Assembly: GCA_048594725.1 (NCBI GenBank)
Contig: JBMDXA010000092.1
Span: forward strand, 13,915-77,914
Length of the DNA: 64,000 bases
Source of the DNA: JAFDZV01 sp048594725
Lineage (GTDB): Bacteria; Bacteroidota; Ignavibacteria; OLB7
Direction of reading: 5' to 3'
The position numbers were made by a program, and so were the translations under genes. Position 1 is the stretch's first letter. The number at the start of each line of letters is the position of its first letter. The notes beneath the pieces were generated by a model. The model had not been told where the DNA came from, searched no databases, and was given only the letters and a program-made list of their open reading frames with translations. Of the stretch, positions 26,198-36,608 are shown one piece after another.

Positions 26198-26935
26198 CTA
26201 CCAGAACGTCGAGGTTGCCGACAGCGACAGCTCGTACCACATCGTACCGCTGGTGATGTCGTAGCCGGCGCGCCCGCGCAGGCCGTAGTTGTGCATCGGG
26301 AAGAAGGTGAGGAACCGGGTTCCCATCGGGTTCATCACGCCGATCCATCCCTCGGCGAACGGTGAGACCCCCTTGAAATCGGTGGCGATGCCGCCGCCGC
26401 CCGCCATGCCGAACCAGAGCGCATCGTATCTGCTGAGGGAGGTTACCGGAAGATCCGCAAGGGCCGACGCGCTGATGCGGGTGCCGGGATCGATGCCGAA
26501 GAAGTAGGCCACCTCGGCCTGCACGCGGTAGTCGGGGAAGAAGAGTTCGCTTGTGCGGTCACCGCCGAACCCCATGCCGGTGGAAACCGAGATGCCGCCG
26601 TGCAACTCCCCATCCCGCGAGACCACGTTGACCGTCGGGGGCAGCACCGTCAGGGTCGCCACCGACAGGCCGATGGGAAGCGCCAGAGCGGTGAAGGCCG
26701 AGAGCGCCAGCCGTTCCCAGGGGGCCACACGGGCGTACCGGGGGCGGGTTACCGTAAGGGTATCGTACCAGGGGCGGGAGGAGGTGCCCCCGCCCGCGAC
26801 CAGTTCCGGCGCGGGTCTGGTGGCGACGGTGTCGCGCTGGGGGGAGCGGTATGTCGTATCGGGCTGCGCAACGGCCGTGGCGGCCCCTATCGCGCCCGCG
26901 ATCGCTATCGCAGGGAGTGAGATGCGAAGGTTCAT
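26198..26935 (-). CDS. Hypothetical secreted protein, possible outer-membrane beta-barrel
   Basis: 245 residues. Residues ~1-23 are a Sec signal peptide (ending AVAQ). A Pro/Thr/Arg-rich stretch runs to ~70, then a hydrophobic segment near 75-100. After that come alternating Gly/aromatic strands (GGISVSTGMGFGG, DYRVQAEVAYFFG, FAEGWIGV, LRGRAGYDI) ending in the aromatic residues STFW. The strand pattern and final aromatic residue suit an outer-membrane barrel assembled by BAM, but no family was recognised. It stands alone between the HU terminator and acs, reading away from acs. Confidence 0.6.
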   Translation of the reverse strand: MNLRISLPAIAIAGAIGAATAVAQPDTTYRSPQRDTVATRPAPELVAGGGTSSRPWYDTLTVTRPRYARVAPWERLALSAFTALALPIGLSVATLTVLPPTVNVVSRDGELHGGISVSTGMGFGGDRTSELFFPDYRVQAEVAYFFGIDPGTRISASALADLPVTSLSRYDALWFGMAGGGGIATDFKGVSPFAEGWIGVMNPMGTRFLTFFPMHNYGLRGRAGYDITSGTMWYELSLSATSTFW

Positions 26936-27097
26936 TGAGATCCGTCAGTTCTATAGGTTTCCGTTCCGGGTTCGGCTCTTGGAGACGATCAACGATTGGA
27001 CCAACTGTACGAGAAGCCCGGGGGGAATGAAATATCCGGTGCGGGAGGTAGCACCGGCCAGGAGGCTGGCCGGTACTGCGGTGCTTGTTGCGGGCGG

Positions 27098-27123
27098 GGG
27101 CCGGGGCGCCTGTACGGGCCCCG
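27098..27123 (-). terminator. GC-rich hairpin downstream of acs
   Basis: GCCGGGGC (27098-27105) pairs with GCCCCGGC (27116-27123). No T-run follows on the minus strand, so termination strength is uncertain. Confidence 0.35.
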
Positions 27124-27146
27124 GCACGGAGTTTACGGCAGCGGGT

Positions 27147-29156
<2,010 letters not shown>

Positions 29157-29355
29157 AAGCCAGTTGGGAAGATTATCGGAGAGAGGCTTGAAATATGGCG
29201 AGGAAGATACGCGGCGGGGGAGAGAAAAAGAAAGGGAGCACCATATGATGATGCTCCCGGCGGTATCGGTACTATCGCGCGGCGCCCCCGGCGTCAGGGA
29301 CGCTGCGGCAGGGGCTGGTGATTGGTGTTATCGGCATCAGGGCGCCGGATTGCTT

Positions 29356-29868
29356 TCAGTGCAATCCCGGCAGCAGCCTGGCTCCGGCTTCCGCCACCGT
29401 CGAGAGCGCTTCCGGGAAGGGGGCGCGGATCTTCTCGGCGATGTTCTTGCGGTCCGGCATCAGGGTCTTGGCGTCGATCACCTTGATCTCGATGTTCGCC
29501 TTCTCGTACTTGACCAGATAGCTTCCCCACATCACCTTCTTGGCGCCGAGCGCCTTGGCGATCTTGAAGATCTCGGTCTCGTAGCTCGGGCTGTTCGGGT
29601 CCACGTTCAGGGCCAGCATCTGGTCGCGGATATCATCCATCGGGATGATGGTGAATGTGGTTCCCGCCCCGGCCTGGGTGTTCAGATAGGCGTAGAGCGA
29701 ATCGGCGTAGGTCCAGGCGAGCGAATCGTACTTGACCTCGCCATAGGCATTCTTCAGGGGGAAGATCGCCACGGTGACCGGCTCTGCCGATGCCGCCGTT
29801 GCTGCAAAAGAGATTCCTGCCGGCAGCAACGCCAGAAGGAGGGCAACAGAGAAGAGATATCGTTTCAT
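29356..29868 (-). CDS. Secreted protein with TolB-N/CsgG-like fold
   Basis: Start placed at the ATG at 29866-29868 (MKRYLFSVALLLALLP), giving a Sec signal peptide cleaved near residue 25 and a 170-residue precursor. The mature part reads VTVAIFPLKN, YADSLYAYLN, FTIIPMDDIRD, then EIFKIAKALGAKKVMWGSY and IEIKVIDAKT. This is the layout of the N-terminal domains of TolB and CsgG-like periplasmic proteins (AILPF...GVDYVLxGS...RLIDART). Function is not assignable beyond a periplasmic binding or adaptor role. It lies between ddl and acs on the same strand. Confidence 0.65.
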   Translation of the reverse strand: MKRYLFSVALLLALLPAGISFAATAASAEPVTVAIFPLKNAYGEVKYDSLAWTYADSLYAYLNTQAGAGTTFTIIPMDDIRDQMLALNVDPNSPSYETEIFKIAKALGAKKVMWGSYLVKYEKANIEIKVIDAKTLMPDRKNIAEKIRAPFPEALSTVAEAGARLLPGLH

Positions 29869-30043
29869 GATGCTATCACCTGTAAAGGTATGGGATGCTG
29901 GATGCTGCATGGATATGGAGACGCGAGCAGAACGTTCCGCTCTTGGAACGACTCTCTGTATGAACGTTTAATCTCCCGCAGAAATTACCGGAGCTGCGGG
30001 AATATGCAAGCCCGGTTCCGCCGCTGGGTTGCCCATGGCGGGC

Positions 30044-31069
30044 TCATGCCTCGGCCGGCTCCGGGTGCAGCGCCAGGGAGATGATCCGCTCGCAGAGCGC
30101 GGCGTAGTCCATACCGGCCGCTGCGGCGGCCTTCGGCACCAGGCTGGTGGCGGTCATGCCGGGGAGGGTGTTCACCTCCAGGCAGAAGGGGGCGCCATCC
30201 TCGTCCAGCCGGAAGTCCACCCGGCTGTAGCCGGTGCAGCCGAGCGCGTTATGGGCGCGGCGGGCAAGCTCGCGAATCTCCTCCTCGATGGTGCGGGGCA
30301 GATCGGCGGGGCAGAAATACTCGGTACGGCCGGCGGTATATTTATTTGCGTAGTCGTAGATGCCGCTCTTCGGCCTGATCTCCACCACCGGCAGGCTCTC
30401 GTTCCCCAGAATAGCCACGGTAAGCTCGCGTCCCTCGATGAACTCCTCGAAGAGCACGGTGCCGGCGTAGCGCCCGGCCAGCTCGTAGGCGGCCATCAGC
30501 CCGCTCTCGTCCTGAACGATCGTCAGCCCGACGGTGGAACCGCCATCGTTCGGCTTTACCACCACCGGATAGGCCGTATGATAATCCACGTTCCGCCGGA
30601 GCTCGTCGAACCCGGCATCGCCGGCCTGGCAGGCGAACCAGCGGGGGGTGGGGATGTCGTAATGCTCCAGCACCCGCTTGCTCATCGCCTTGTCCATCGC
30701 CAGCGCCGAGGCCAGCACGTTGGAGCCGGTATAGGGGAGGCGGCGAAGCTCCAGCAGCGATTGCACCGTGCCGTCCTCGCCGGGAGAGCCGTGCAGGGCC
30801 AGAAATACCACGTCGAGGTCCGGCGGGAGCAACTGCACGGCGGTGATGATGGCCTCCGGGGAGAAGCTCCGGAGCTCTTCGTACGACGGCGCAAGCTCCG
30901 TCGGAAGCTGGAGATTCCCGATCTCCACGCGCGCATCCGCGCCAAGCGCGATGTCGTAGATCGAAACGGTATGCCCGGCGGCCATGAGCGCCTGGGCCAC
31001 CCCGCGGCCGCTTGCCATCGAGACGTGGCGTTCAGGGGAGGTTCCACCGAGTAGGACGGCGATGTTCAT
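30044..31069 (-). CDS. ddl: D-alanine-D-alanine ligase
   Basis: ATP-grasp ligase that makes the D-Ala-D-Ala dipeptide for peptidoglycan. 341 residues. The N-terminal LLGGTSPER comes first, with HGSPGEDG at 93-100 and YTGS at 113-116. VKPNDGGSTVGL follows, then the omega-loop region IYDYANKYTAGRTEYFCPA, and the metal site FCLEVNTLPGMT. The Tyr of the KYTAG segment is the usual D-Ala-D-Ala (not D-Ala-D-Lac) signature. Unlike many genomes, no mur genes are adjacent. Confidence 0.95.
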   Translation of the reverse strand: MNIAVLLGGTSPERHVSMASGRGVAQALMAAGHTVSIYDIALGADARVEIGNLQLPTELAPSYEELRSFSPEAIITAVQLLPPDLDVVFLALHGSPGEDGTVQSLLELRRLPYTGSNVLASALAMDKAMSKRVLEHYDIPTPRWFACQAGDAGFDELRRNVDYHTAYPVVVKPNDGGSTVGLTIVQDESGLMAAYELAGRYAGTVLFEEFIEGRELTVAILGNESLPVVEIRPKSGIYDYANKYTAGRTEYFCPADLPRTIEEEIRELARRAHNALGCTGYSRVDFRLDEDGAPFCLEVNTLPGMTATSLVPKAAAAAGMDYAALCERIISLALHPEPAEA

Positions 31070-31400
31070 AGGTAGAGAGTAGTTCTTAGGACTTAGTGCT
31101 TAGTCCGCCGCCGGCGGCGGCTGTAGATAGTAGCAGGGAGAGGGTCCGTGGCCAGTAGTGAGTGGTCCGTCGTCGTTATGGAGGACGCGCACGATCAACT
31201 GGTAATTCCTGTAATAGCGGCTACGGACAACTGACAGAGGGCTGTAGCCCGCGAACGGACTACGGACATTCTTCGCCAATCGAAAATCCAAAATCGTCAA
31301 TCGTAAATCCCCCGTGGGATGCAAAGCTACGAAATCGGGTTCCATGCAGTACATTATCCCCCTCTCCGGGGAACGGAGGAGGAAATCTTCAGGAGACAGG
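31070..31400. repeat. Dense intergenic repeat cluster
   Basis: Contains TTCTTAGGACTTAGTGCTTAG words, a hairpin with stem GCCGCC-GGC-GGCGGC (31107-31121), GTAGCAGGGAGAGGG, two copies of GTCCGTGG/ACGGACAACTGAC-type words with a GGGCT...AGCCC stem near 31239-31250, and an AATCGAAAATCC run at 31278-31311. On the minus strand a TAGCTTTG box (~31320-31330) could be the -7 element of a ddl promoter with a long leader. Confidence 0.7.
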
Positions 31401-31817
31401 ATGACGCTGAACCGGACCAGATTCCAGAGCGAGCTTCAGGTTCGCCCGGATGATATCGATATGAACCGGCATGTGCACAACAGCCGCTACTTCGATTATG
31501 TGCTCGCCGCCCGCTACGACCAGATGGATCGCTGCTACGGGATGCCGATGGAGGAGTTCATCCGGCTCGGCTACGGATGGGTGGTCAGGACCGCGCATGT
31601 GGACTACAAACGCCCGCTGGGGCTGGGGGACCGGTTCATCGTCACCGCCTGGGTCGAGGAGGTTCTGCGCCAGGGGGTGAAGGTCTGTTTCGAGATCACC
31701 CGCCGGGATACCGGCAAGCTCGTCTGCGACGGCTATTTCGATTATACCCTCATACTCCTGGAGACCGGCCGCGCCGAGGCCATCCCGGAGTGGATACTGG
31801 AGAAGTATGCGATCTGA
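31401..31817 (+). CDS. Hotdog-fold acyl-CoA thioesterase (YbgC/4HBT-like)
   Basis: 138 residues from the ATG at 31401, which is preceded by AGGAG at 31391-31395. The frame upstream is not coding. It has the central hotdog helix with DIDMNRHVHNSRYFDYVLAARYD, where Asp and the HxHN motif correspond to the active site of 4-hydroxybenzoyl-CoA/YbgC-type thioesterases. VDYKRPLGLGDRF and KVCFEITR follow, as in the family. It probably hydrolyses short or medium acyl-CoAs. No fatty-acid genes are adjacent. Confidence 0.85.
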   Translation: MTLNRTRFQSELQVRPDDIDMNRHVHNSRYFDYVLAARYDQMDRCYGMPMEEFIRLGYGWVVRTAHVDYKRPLGLGDRFIVTAWVEEVLRQGVKVCFEITRRDTGKLVCDGYFDYTLILLETGRAEAIPEWILEKYAI

Positions 31818-32059
31818 GAGTGCCGGTAGTCCGTCCGCGGGCTGCGCCCGCTGCCAGCAGTCCGTGGCTATTGAAACTGAGGTTCCACGCCTAACGAGGG
31901 ACTACCCTCATAGGAGCCACGGACGACTGACTACCGGCATCTTCCCATCAATCGAAAATCGCCAATCGAAAATCCCCATCCCCCTGGCCTCATCCTTTTT
32001 CCCTATGTTTACGCCATCCAAAACCGAACATCTTCTGACGCATTCATTCCGATAGAGCT
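31818..32059. repeat. Hairpin element and AATCGAAAATC run
   Basis: Stem GCGGGC-TGC-GCCCGC at 31837-31851 between AGTCCGT words, then ATCGAAAATCGCCAATCGAAAATC at ~31950-31975 as two tandem AATCGAAAATC units. Confidence 0.75.
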
Positions 32060-34909
32060 ATGCCCCCAATATCTCGCCCGAGCGCGATACGGCGTTTCGA
32101 TGCCGTTGTGTCGATAGCGTTGCTGCTCTGCTGTGCCGCGCCCGATCTGCTGGCGCAGGAGGGGGGCGGCAGGAAGAAGGAGCCGGAGCTGCGACCGGTC
32201 ACACGCACCTATGCCATCCGCAATGCCAGAGTGGTGCAGGCTCCGGGGCGTGTCCTGGATCGCGCCACCGTGGTGATGCGCGACGGCCTGATCGTGGCGG
32301 TGGGGCGGGATGTTCCCATCCCGTTCGATGCGCGGGTGATAGAGGGGGATTCCCTTGTGGTGTACGCGGGGTTTATCGACGGGCTCTCCTATGCCGGCGT
32401 GCCGAATCCGAAGAAGGAGGAGCGCCCGAAGGTGGAGCGCCCCGGCGAGCCGCCGAACGATCGTGCCGGCATCCAGCCGGAGCGCGATGTGCGCACCATG
32501 CTCGATCCGGAGAACGGTCTGCTCGATTCGCTCCGTATGATCGGCTTTACGGTTGCTCATGTCGTCCCCCGAGGCGCCATGCTGCCGGGCTCCGGAGCGG
32601 TGGTCTCGCTGGCCGGCGATACGCCGGGGGAGATGGTGCTCCGGGGGGATGCCTCCCTCTTCGCCCGGTTCGAGCCCGCTCCGGACAACCTTTATCCGGC
32701 CACCGATATGGCGGTGATGGCGAAATGGCGCGGTCTGTATCACGAGGCGGAGCGCCGCAAGGGGAACAGCTCCATCTATACGGAGAACCCGCAGGGAATC
32801 GAACGCCCGAAATACGATCCGGTGATCGATGCCTTCTTTCCGGTGATCGACCGGAAGAAACCGGTCTTCTTCCAGACCGAGCGTGCGCTCGATCTGCGCC
32901 GGGCGCTGCATCTGCGCGATGATCTCGGCTTCCCGATCGTGATCGCCGGGCTGAAGGATGGCATGGATGCCGACGAGGCGCTGAAACAGGCGAAGGCCCC
33001 GCTCTTCCTCTCGCTGGATCTTCCCCGGATCAAGGGCGCGGTGCCGCCCGACAGCAGCACGAAGGATTCCGCCGCGGTTGCCGCGGATACGGCTGGGGGC
33101 GCCGGCAGGGGGAATCCCAACAGCTTCTTTCTGAGCGACCGCCGCACCATCAGCTTCAAGGATGTGAGCGATGAGGAAAGCTGGCTTAAAAGACGCCAGC
33201 AGGAGATCCGGGGAACCTACGAGGGGACTCCCGCGCGCCTGCACGGCGAGGGGCTGCGCTTCGGCTTCAGCAGCCTGGATGCGAAGCCGGATGAGGTGCG
33301 GGAGAACCTGCGCCATATGATCGCCGCGGGCCTCCCGGCCGATGCCGCTCTGGCCGCGCTGACGGTGGATGCTGCGGCGATACTGGGTCTTCAGAGCACC
33401 CATGGCACCATCGACAAGGGGAAGGCCGCCAATCTGGTGGTCTCCAGGGGAGATTATTTCGCCGCCGGCTCGCCGGTGCGCTATGTGTTCGTGGACGGGC
33501 GGATGTTCGAGTACGCTGGGGATGATGTCCCTCTCCTGAAATCAGATTCCGGCAGCATGGCGCGCCGAGGGGACACTCTGGAGCAGAACCCGGCCCTGGC
33601 CCGCCGCAGGGAGGCACGGCCCGGCGATCTCCTCATCAGAAATGCCACCGTCCTGACGGTGACCGGCGGAACGCTGGAGAACACCGATATCGTCGTGAAG
33701 AATGGGAAGATCACCGGCATCGGCAAGGGGCTCAGCGCTCCATCCGGCGGGGAGACCATCGACGCCACCGATATGTATGTGATGCCCGGCATCATCGATC
33801 CCCATTCCCATATCGCCATCAGCGATATCAACGAGTGGACCAACCCGGTGACCGCGGAGGTCTCGGTGGGGGACGTGATCGACCCGTATGATATCTCCAT
33901 CTACCGCTCGCTGGCCGGCGGGGTTACCGCCTGCCATGTGATGCATGGCTCGGCCAACGTCATCGGCGGGCAGTGCGAGACCATCAAGCTGCGCTACGGC
34001 ATCTCCGATCCCGACGGTCTGGTGATGGATGGGGCGCCCCGCACCATCAAGTTCGCTCTCGGGGAAAATCCCACCAGAGTGCACGGGCGGGGCAATGGCG
34101 TGCAGCCCTCCACCCGTATGGGAGTGGAGGATGTGGTGCGCCGCGCCTTCACCGACGCCCGCCGCTATATGGAGGCGAAGGATCGGTATCAGGAGGATCA
34201 TGCGAAGAACCCCCGTGCGGTGGCCCCGGCGTACGACCTCCGTATGGAGACGCTCGCCTCCATCCTCAAGGGGGAGATCCTGGTGCACTGCCACTCCTAC
34301 CGCGCCGATGAGATCCTGATGCTGATGCGGGTCTTCCGCGATTTCGGGATCAGGAAGCTGGTGTTCCAGCATGTCAACGAAGGCTTCAAGGTGGCCCCGG
34401 AACTGGCCGACTTCGGCGCGATGGCCTCGGTGTTCGCCGACTGGTGGGCCTACAAGTTCGAGGTCTACTACTCCACGGCCTATAATGCCGCCATCCTTAC
34501 GCGCAACGGCGTGGTCACGTCCATCAATTCCGATTCTCCCGAGCTGATCCGCCATCTGAATCACGAGGCCGCCAAGACCCAGAAATACGGCGGCCTCACT
34601 GCCGACGAGGCGCTGGCGCTTATCACCCTGAACCCCGCCCGCCAGCTCGGCATCGAGTCGCGCGTGGGTTCCATCGAGGTGGGGAAGGATGCCGATCTCG
34701 CCATCTTCAACGCCCATCCCCTGTCGGTCTACTCCATCTGCCAGAAGACGATCGTCGATGGCGTGGTCCGTTTCGATCGCGATCGCGATCCGGACGATAT
34801 GCGCCTCTACGTCGATCCGAAGGGATCGGTGGAGACCGCGACCATCTGGAAGGAGCATGAGGACCACTGCATGCAGGGAACCGGTGAGCTGTTCGATCTG
34901 CATGATTGA
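32060..34909 (+). CDS. Secreted tandem amidohydrolase-superfamily protein
   Basis: 949 residues with a signal peptide (~1-33, ending LLAQ). There are two amidohydrolase-like halves. The first (~45-480) has the outer beta-sandwich strands and a PGFID-like turn, but the HxH metal motif is replaced (AGFIDGLSYAG) and the barrel is shortened, so it looks inactive. The second (~520-949) is intact at that point: PGIIDPHSHIAI with H582 and H584, VHCHSYR and VFQHVNEG as later His ligands, and SINSDSPE as the catalytic Asp. The C-terminal strand set (GKDADLAIFNAHP) closes the fold. It resembles periplasmic imidazolonepropionase/dipeptidase-like enzymes of Bacteroidota. Substrate unknown. The next gene is another family member, 220 bases downstream. 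Confidence 0.85.
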   Translation: MPPISRPSAIRRFDAVVSIALLLCCAAPDLLAQEGGGRKKEPELRPVTRTYAIRNARVVQAPGRVLDRATVVMRDGLIVAVGRDVPIPFDARVIEGDSLVVYAGFIDGLSYAGVPNPKKEERPKVERPGEPPNDRAGIQPERDVRTMLDPENGLLDSLRMIGFTVAHVVPRGAMLPGSGAVVSLAGDTPGEMVLRGDASLFARFEPAPDNLYPATDMAVMAKWRGLYHEAERRKGNSSIYTENPQGIERPKYDPVIDAFFPVIDRKKPVFFQTERALDLRRALHLRDDLGFPIVIAGLKDGMDADEALKQAKAPLFLSLDLPRIKGAVPPDSSTKDSAAVAADTAGGAGRGNPNSFFLSDRRTISFKDVSDEESWLKRRQQEIRGTYEGTPARLHGEGLRFGFSSLDAKPDEVRENLRHMIAAGLPADAALAALTVDAAAILGLQSTHGTIDKGKAANLVVSRGDYFAAGSPVRYVFVDGRMFEYAGDDVPLLKSDSGSMARRGDTLEQNPALARRREARPGDLLIRNATVLTVTGGTLENTDIVVKNGKITGIGKGLSAPSGGETIDATDMYVMPGIIDPHSHIAISDINEWTNPVTAEVSVGDVIDPYDISIYRSLAGGVTACHVMHGSANVIGGQCETIKLRYGISDPDGLVMDGAPRTIKFALGENPTRVHGRGNGVQPSTRMGVEDVVRRAFTDARRYMEAKDRYQEDHAKNPRAVAPAYDLRMETLASILKGEILVHCHSYRADEILMLMRVFRDFGIRKLVFQHVNEGFKVAPELADFGAMASVFADWWAYKFEVYYSTAYNAAILTRNGVVTSINSDSPELIRHLNHEAAKTQKYGGLTADEALALITLNPARQLGIESRVGSIEVGKDADLAIFNAHPLSVYSICQKTIVDGVVRFDRDRDPDDMRLYVDPKGSVETATIWKEHEDHCMQGTGELFDLHD

Positions 34910-35129
34910 TGATGTGGGGAAGAAGATTTTCGATTTGCGATTTTGGATTTTCGATTGATGAGAACATCCGCCGTCAGTAATCGGTAGCCCGCTGCTACCA
35001 TAGCGGCACAGCACGATACCCGTGCCGTTTCAGGAACAACGACGACGGACTACTGACAGCGGGCGAAGCCCGCGAACTGACTACTGACCTCTTTCCTAAG
35101 AACTACGATCTAAAAACTAAGAACTCCCC
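34910..35129. repeat. TCGATTTT run, hairpin element and CTAAGAAC words
   Basis: GATTTTCGATTTGCGATTTTGG-type run at 34925-34958 in short units, the stem GCGGGC-GAA-GCCCGC at 35059-35073, then CCTAAGAACTACGATC and AAAACTAAGAACT words ending at the next start codon. Confidence 0.75.
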
Positions 35130-36428
35130 GTGCGATACATCCTTTCGGTATTCCTTCTGGCTCTTCTGGTCTCGGGCGCGGCTATCGCCCAGTCGGGCAA
35201 ACGATCGTATATCCTGGTCAACGGGCGGATCAAGACCGTTGGAAACGGGACGATAGAGCGGGGAACGCTCGTCATCAGCGAGGGGAAGATCGTCGCTGTC
35301 GGCACCGACGTTCAGGCTCCGGCCGGGGCCACCGTAATCGACTGTACCGGCCTGACGATCTATCCGGGCATGATCGATGCCGGCACCAGCCTGGGGCTGG
35401 TGGAGATCGGCTCGCTTGCCGAGACGCGTGATAACGACGAGGTGGGGGAGATCACCCCGCAGGTGCAGGCTCTGACGGCGGTGAACCCGAACTCCGTTGC
35501 CATTCCGGTTACCAGGGTCAATGGTGTCACCACGGTGCTCACCGCTCCGGAAGGGGGACTGTTTGCCGGAACCGCCGCGCTCATCAGCCTGTACGGCTAT
35601 ACTCCCGAGCAGATGGATGCGGGGGGATTTCGTGGGGTGGTGATGAATTTCCCCAGCTCCGGGCGGCAGGGATGGTGGGACGAGCGGCCGGATGAGGAGG
35701 TGGAGAAGAGCGCAAAGGAGGCACGCAGGAAGCTGGATGATCTCTGGTCGCAGGCGGTGCTGCATGCCCGTATCGACTCGGCGTATCGCGCCGGCGGCGA
35801 TGCCGGCCGCACCCCGGAATATGTGCCGGAGATCGAGGCGCTGGCCCCGGTGGTGCGCCGCCAGATCCCGCTGCTGATCGAAGTGAACGCCGCGCGCGAT
35901 ATCGATTCGGCGCTGGCGTGGGTGAAGGCGAAAAATGTCAGGGCGATTTTCACCGGCGTTGCCGAAGGGTGGCGCCTGGCCGATAAGATCGCCGCTGCGG
36001 AAATCCCCTGCATCGTCGGCCCGGTTCTTACGCTGCCGAGCCGCTCCTCCGATCGATACGACAAGCCCTATGAGAACCCGTCGCTGCTGCGGCGCGCGGG
36101 GGTGAAGATCGCCATCCGTTCCGGCGAAACCGCCAACGCCCGCAACCTTCCGTTTCATGCGGGATACGCCGCCACCTACGGCCTGGGAAGCGAGGAGGCC
36201 CTCCGCGCGGTGACGATAGCGCCGGCGGAGATCTTCGGCGTGGAGTCGCAGATCGGGTCGCTCGAAACCGGCAAGCGTGCCACGCTCTTCGTGGCCGATG
36301 GCGATCCGTTCGAGCCGGCCACCACGATCCGCCATCTGTTCATCGATGGGTATGCCATCCCTCTGGATAGCCGCCAGGTGGATCTGTACAGGGAGTTCAT
36401 CAAGCGCGAGCCGGGGCTGCAGAAGTAG
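35130..36428 (+). CDS. Secreted amidohydrolase-like protein lacking metal ligands
   Basis: 432 residues starting with GTG at 35130; signal peptide ~1-21 (SGAAIAQS). It has the superfamily layout: ILVNGRIKTVGNGT, the ISEGKIVAVG strand, the turn TIYPGMIDAG, and a C-terminal LETGKRATLFVADGDPF sandwich. The HxH that should follow IDA is G85-T86-S87, and the late Asp is replaced (IRSGETANARN), so hydrolase activity is unlikely. It may be a structural or regulatory partner of the tandem amidohydrolase encoded just upstream, whose first half is degenerate in the same way. Likely periplasmic. Confidence 0.8.
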   Translation: MRYILSVFLLALLVSGAAIAQSGKRSYILVNGRIKTVGNGTIERGTLVISEGKIVAVGTDVQAPAGATVIDCTGLTIYPGMIDAGTSLGLVEIGSLAETRDNDEVGEITPQVQALTAVNPNSVAIPVTRVNGVTTVLTAPEGGLFAGTAALISLYGYTPEQMDAGGFRGVVMNFPSSGRQGWWDERPDEEVEKSAKEARRKLDDLWSQAVLHARIDSAYRAGGDAGRTPEYVPEIEALAPVVRRQIPLLIEVNAARDIDSALAWVKAKNVRAIFTGVAEGWRLADKIAAAEIPCIVGPVLTLPSRSSDRYDKPYENPSLLRRAGVKIAIRSGETANARNLPFHAGYAATYGLGSEEALRAVTIAPAEIFGVESQIGSLETGKRATLFVADGDPFEPATTIRHLFIDGYAIPLDSRQVDLYREFIKREPGLQK

Positions 36429-36539
36429 ATGGTCGTGAGTGGCCGGTGCGCCGCCTGCGGCGGCCGTCAGTAGACTCCTGACCACTATATCGTTGGACCT
36501 TCCCCAATCGAAAATCCAAAATCGAAAATTCCACATAAC
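36429..36539. repeat. Hairpin element and AATCGAAAATCC run
   Basis: Stem GCCGCC-TGC-GGCGGC at 36450-36464 flanked by GGCCGGT and GTCAGTAG, then an AATCGAAAATCC-type run at 36505-36530. Confidence 0.75.
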
Positions 36540-36571
36540 GAAGAGGCATCCATACACCAGGATGCCTCTTC
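36540..36571. terminator. Bidirectional terminator between convergent genes
   Basis: Perfect 12-bp stem GAAGAGGCATCC (36540-36551) with GGATGCCTCTTC (36560-36571), 8-base loop. It serves the amidohydrolase-like gene on one side and the repeat-protein gene on the other. Confidence 0.75.
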
Positions 36572-36608
36572 CGTTTATGCGATAGCCTGTGCTAGTGGCA
36601 GCGGGCTA

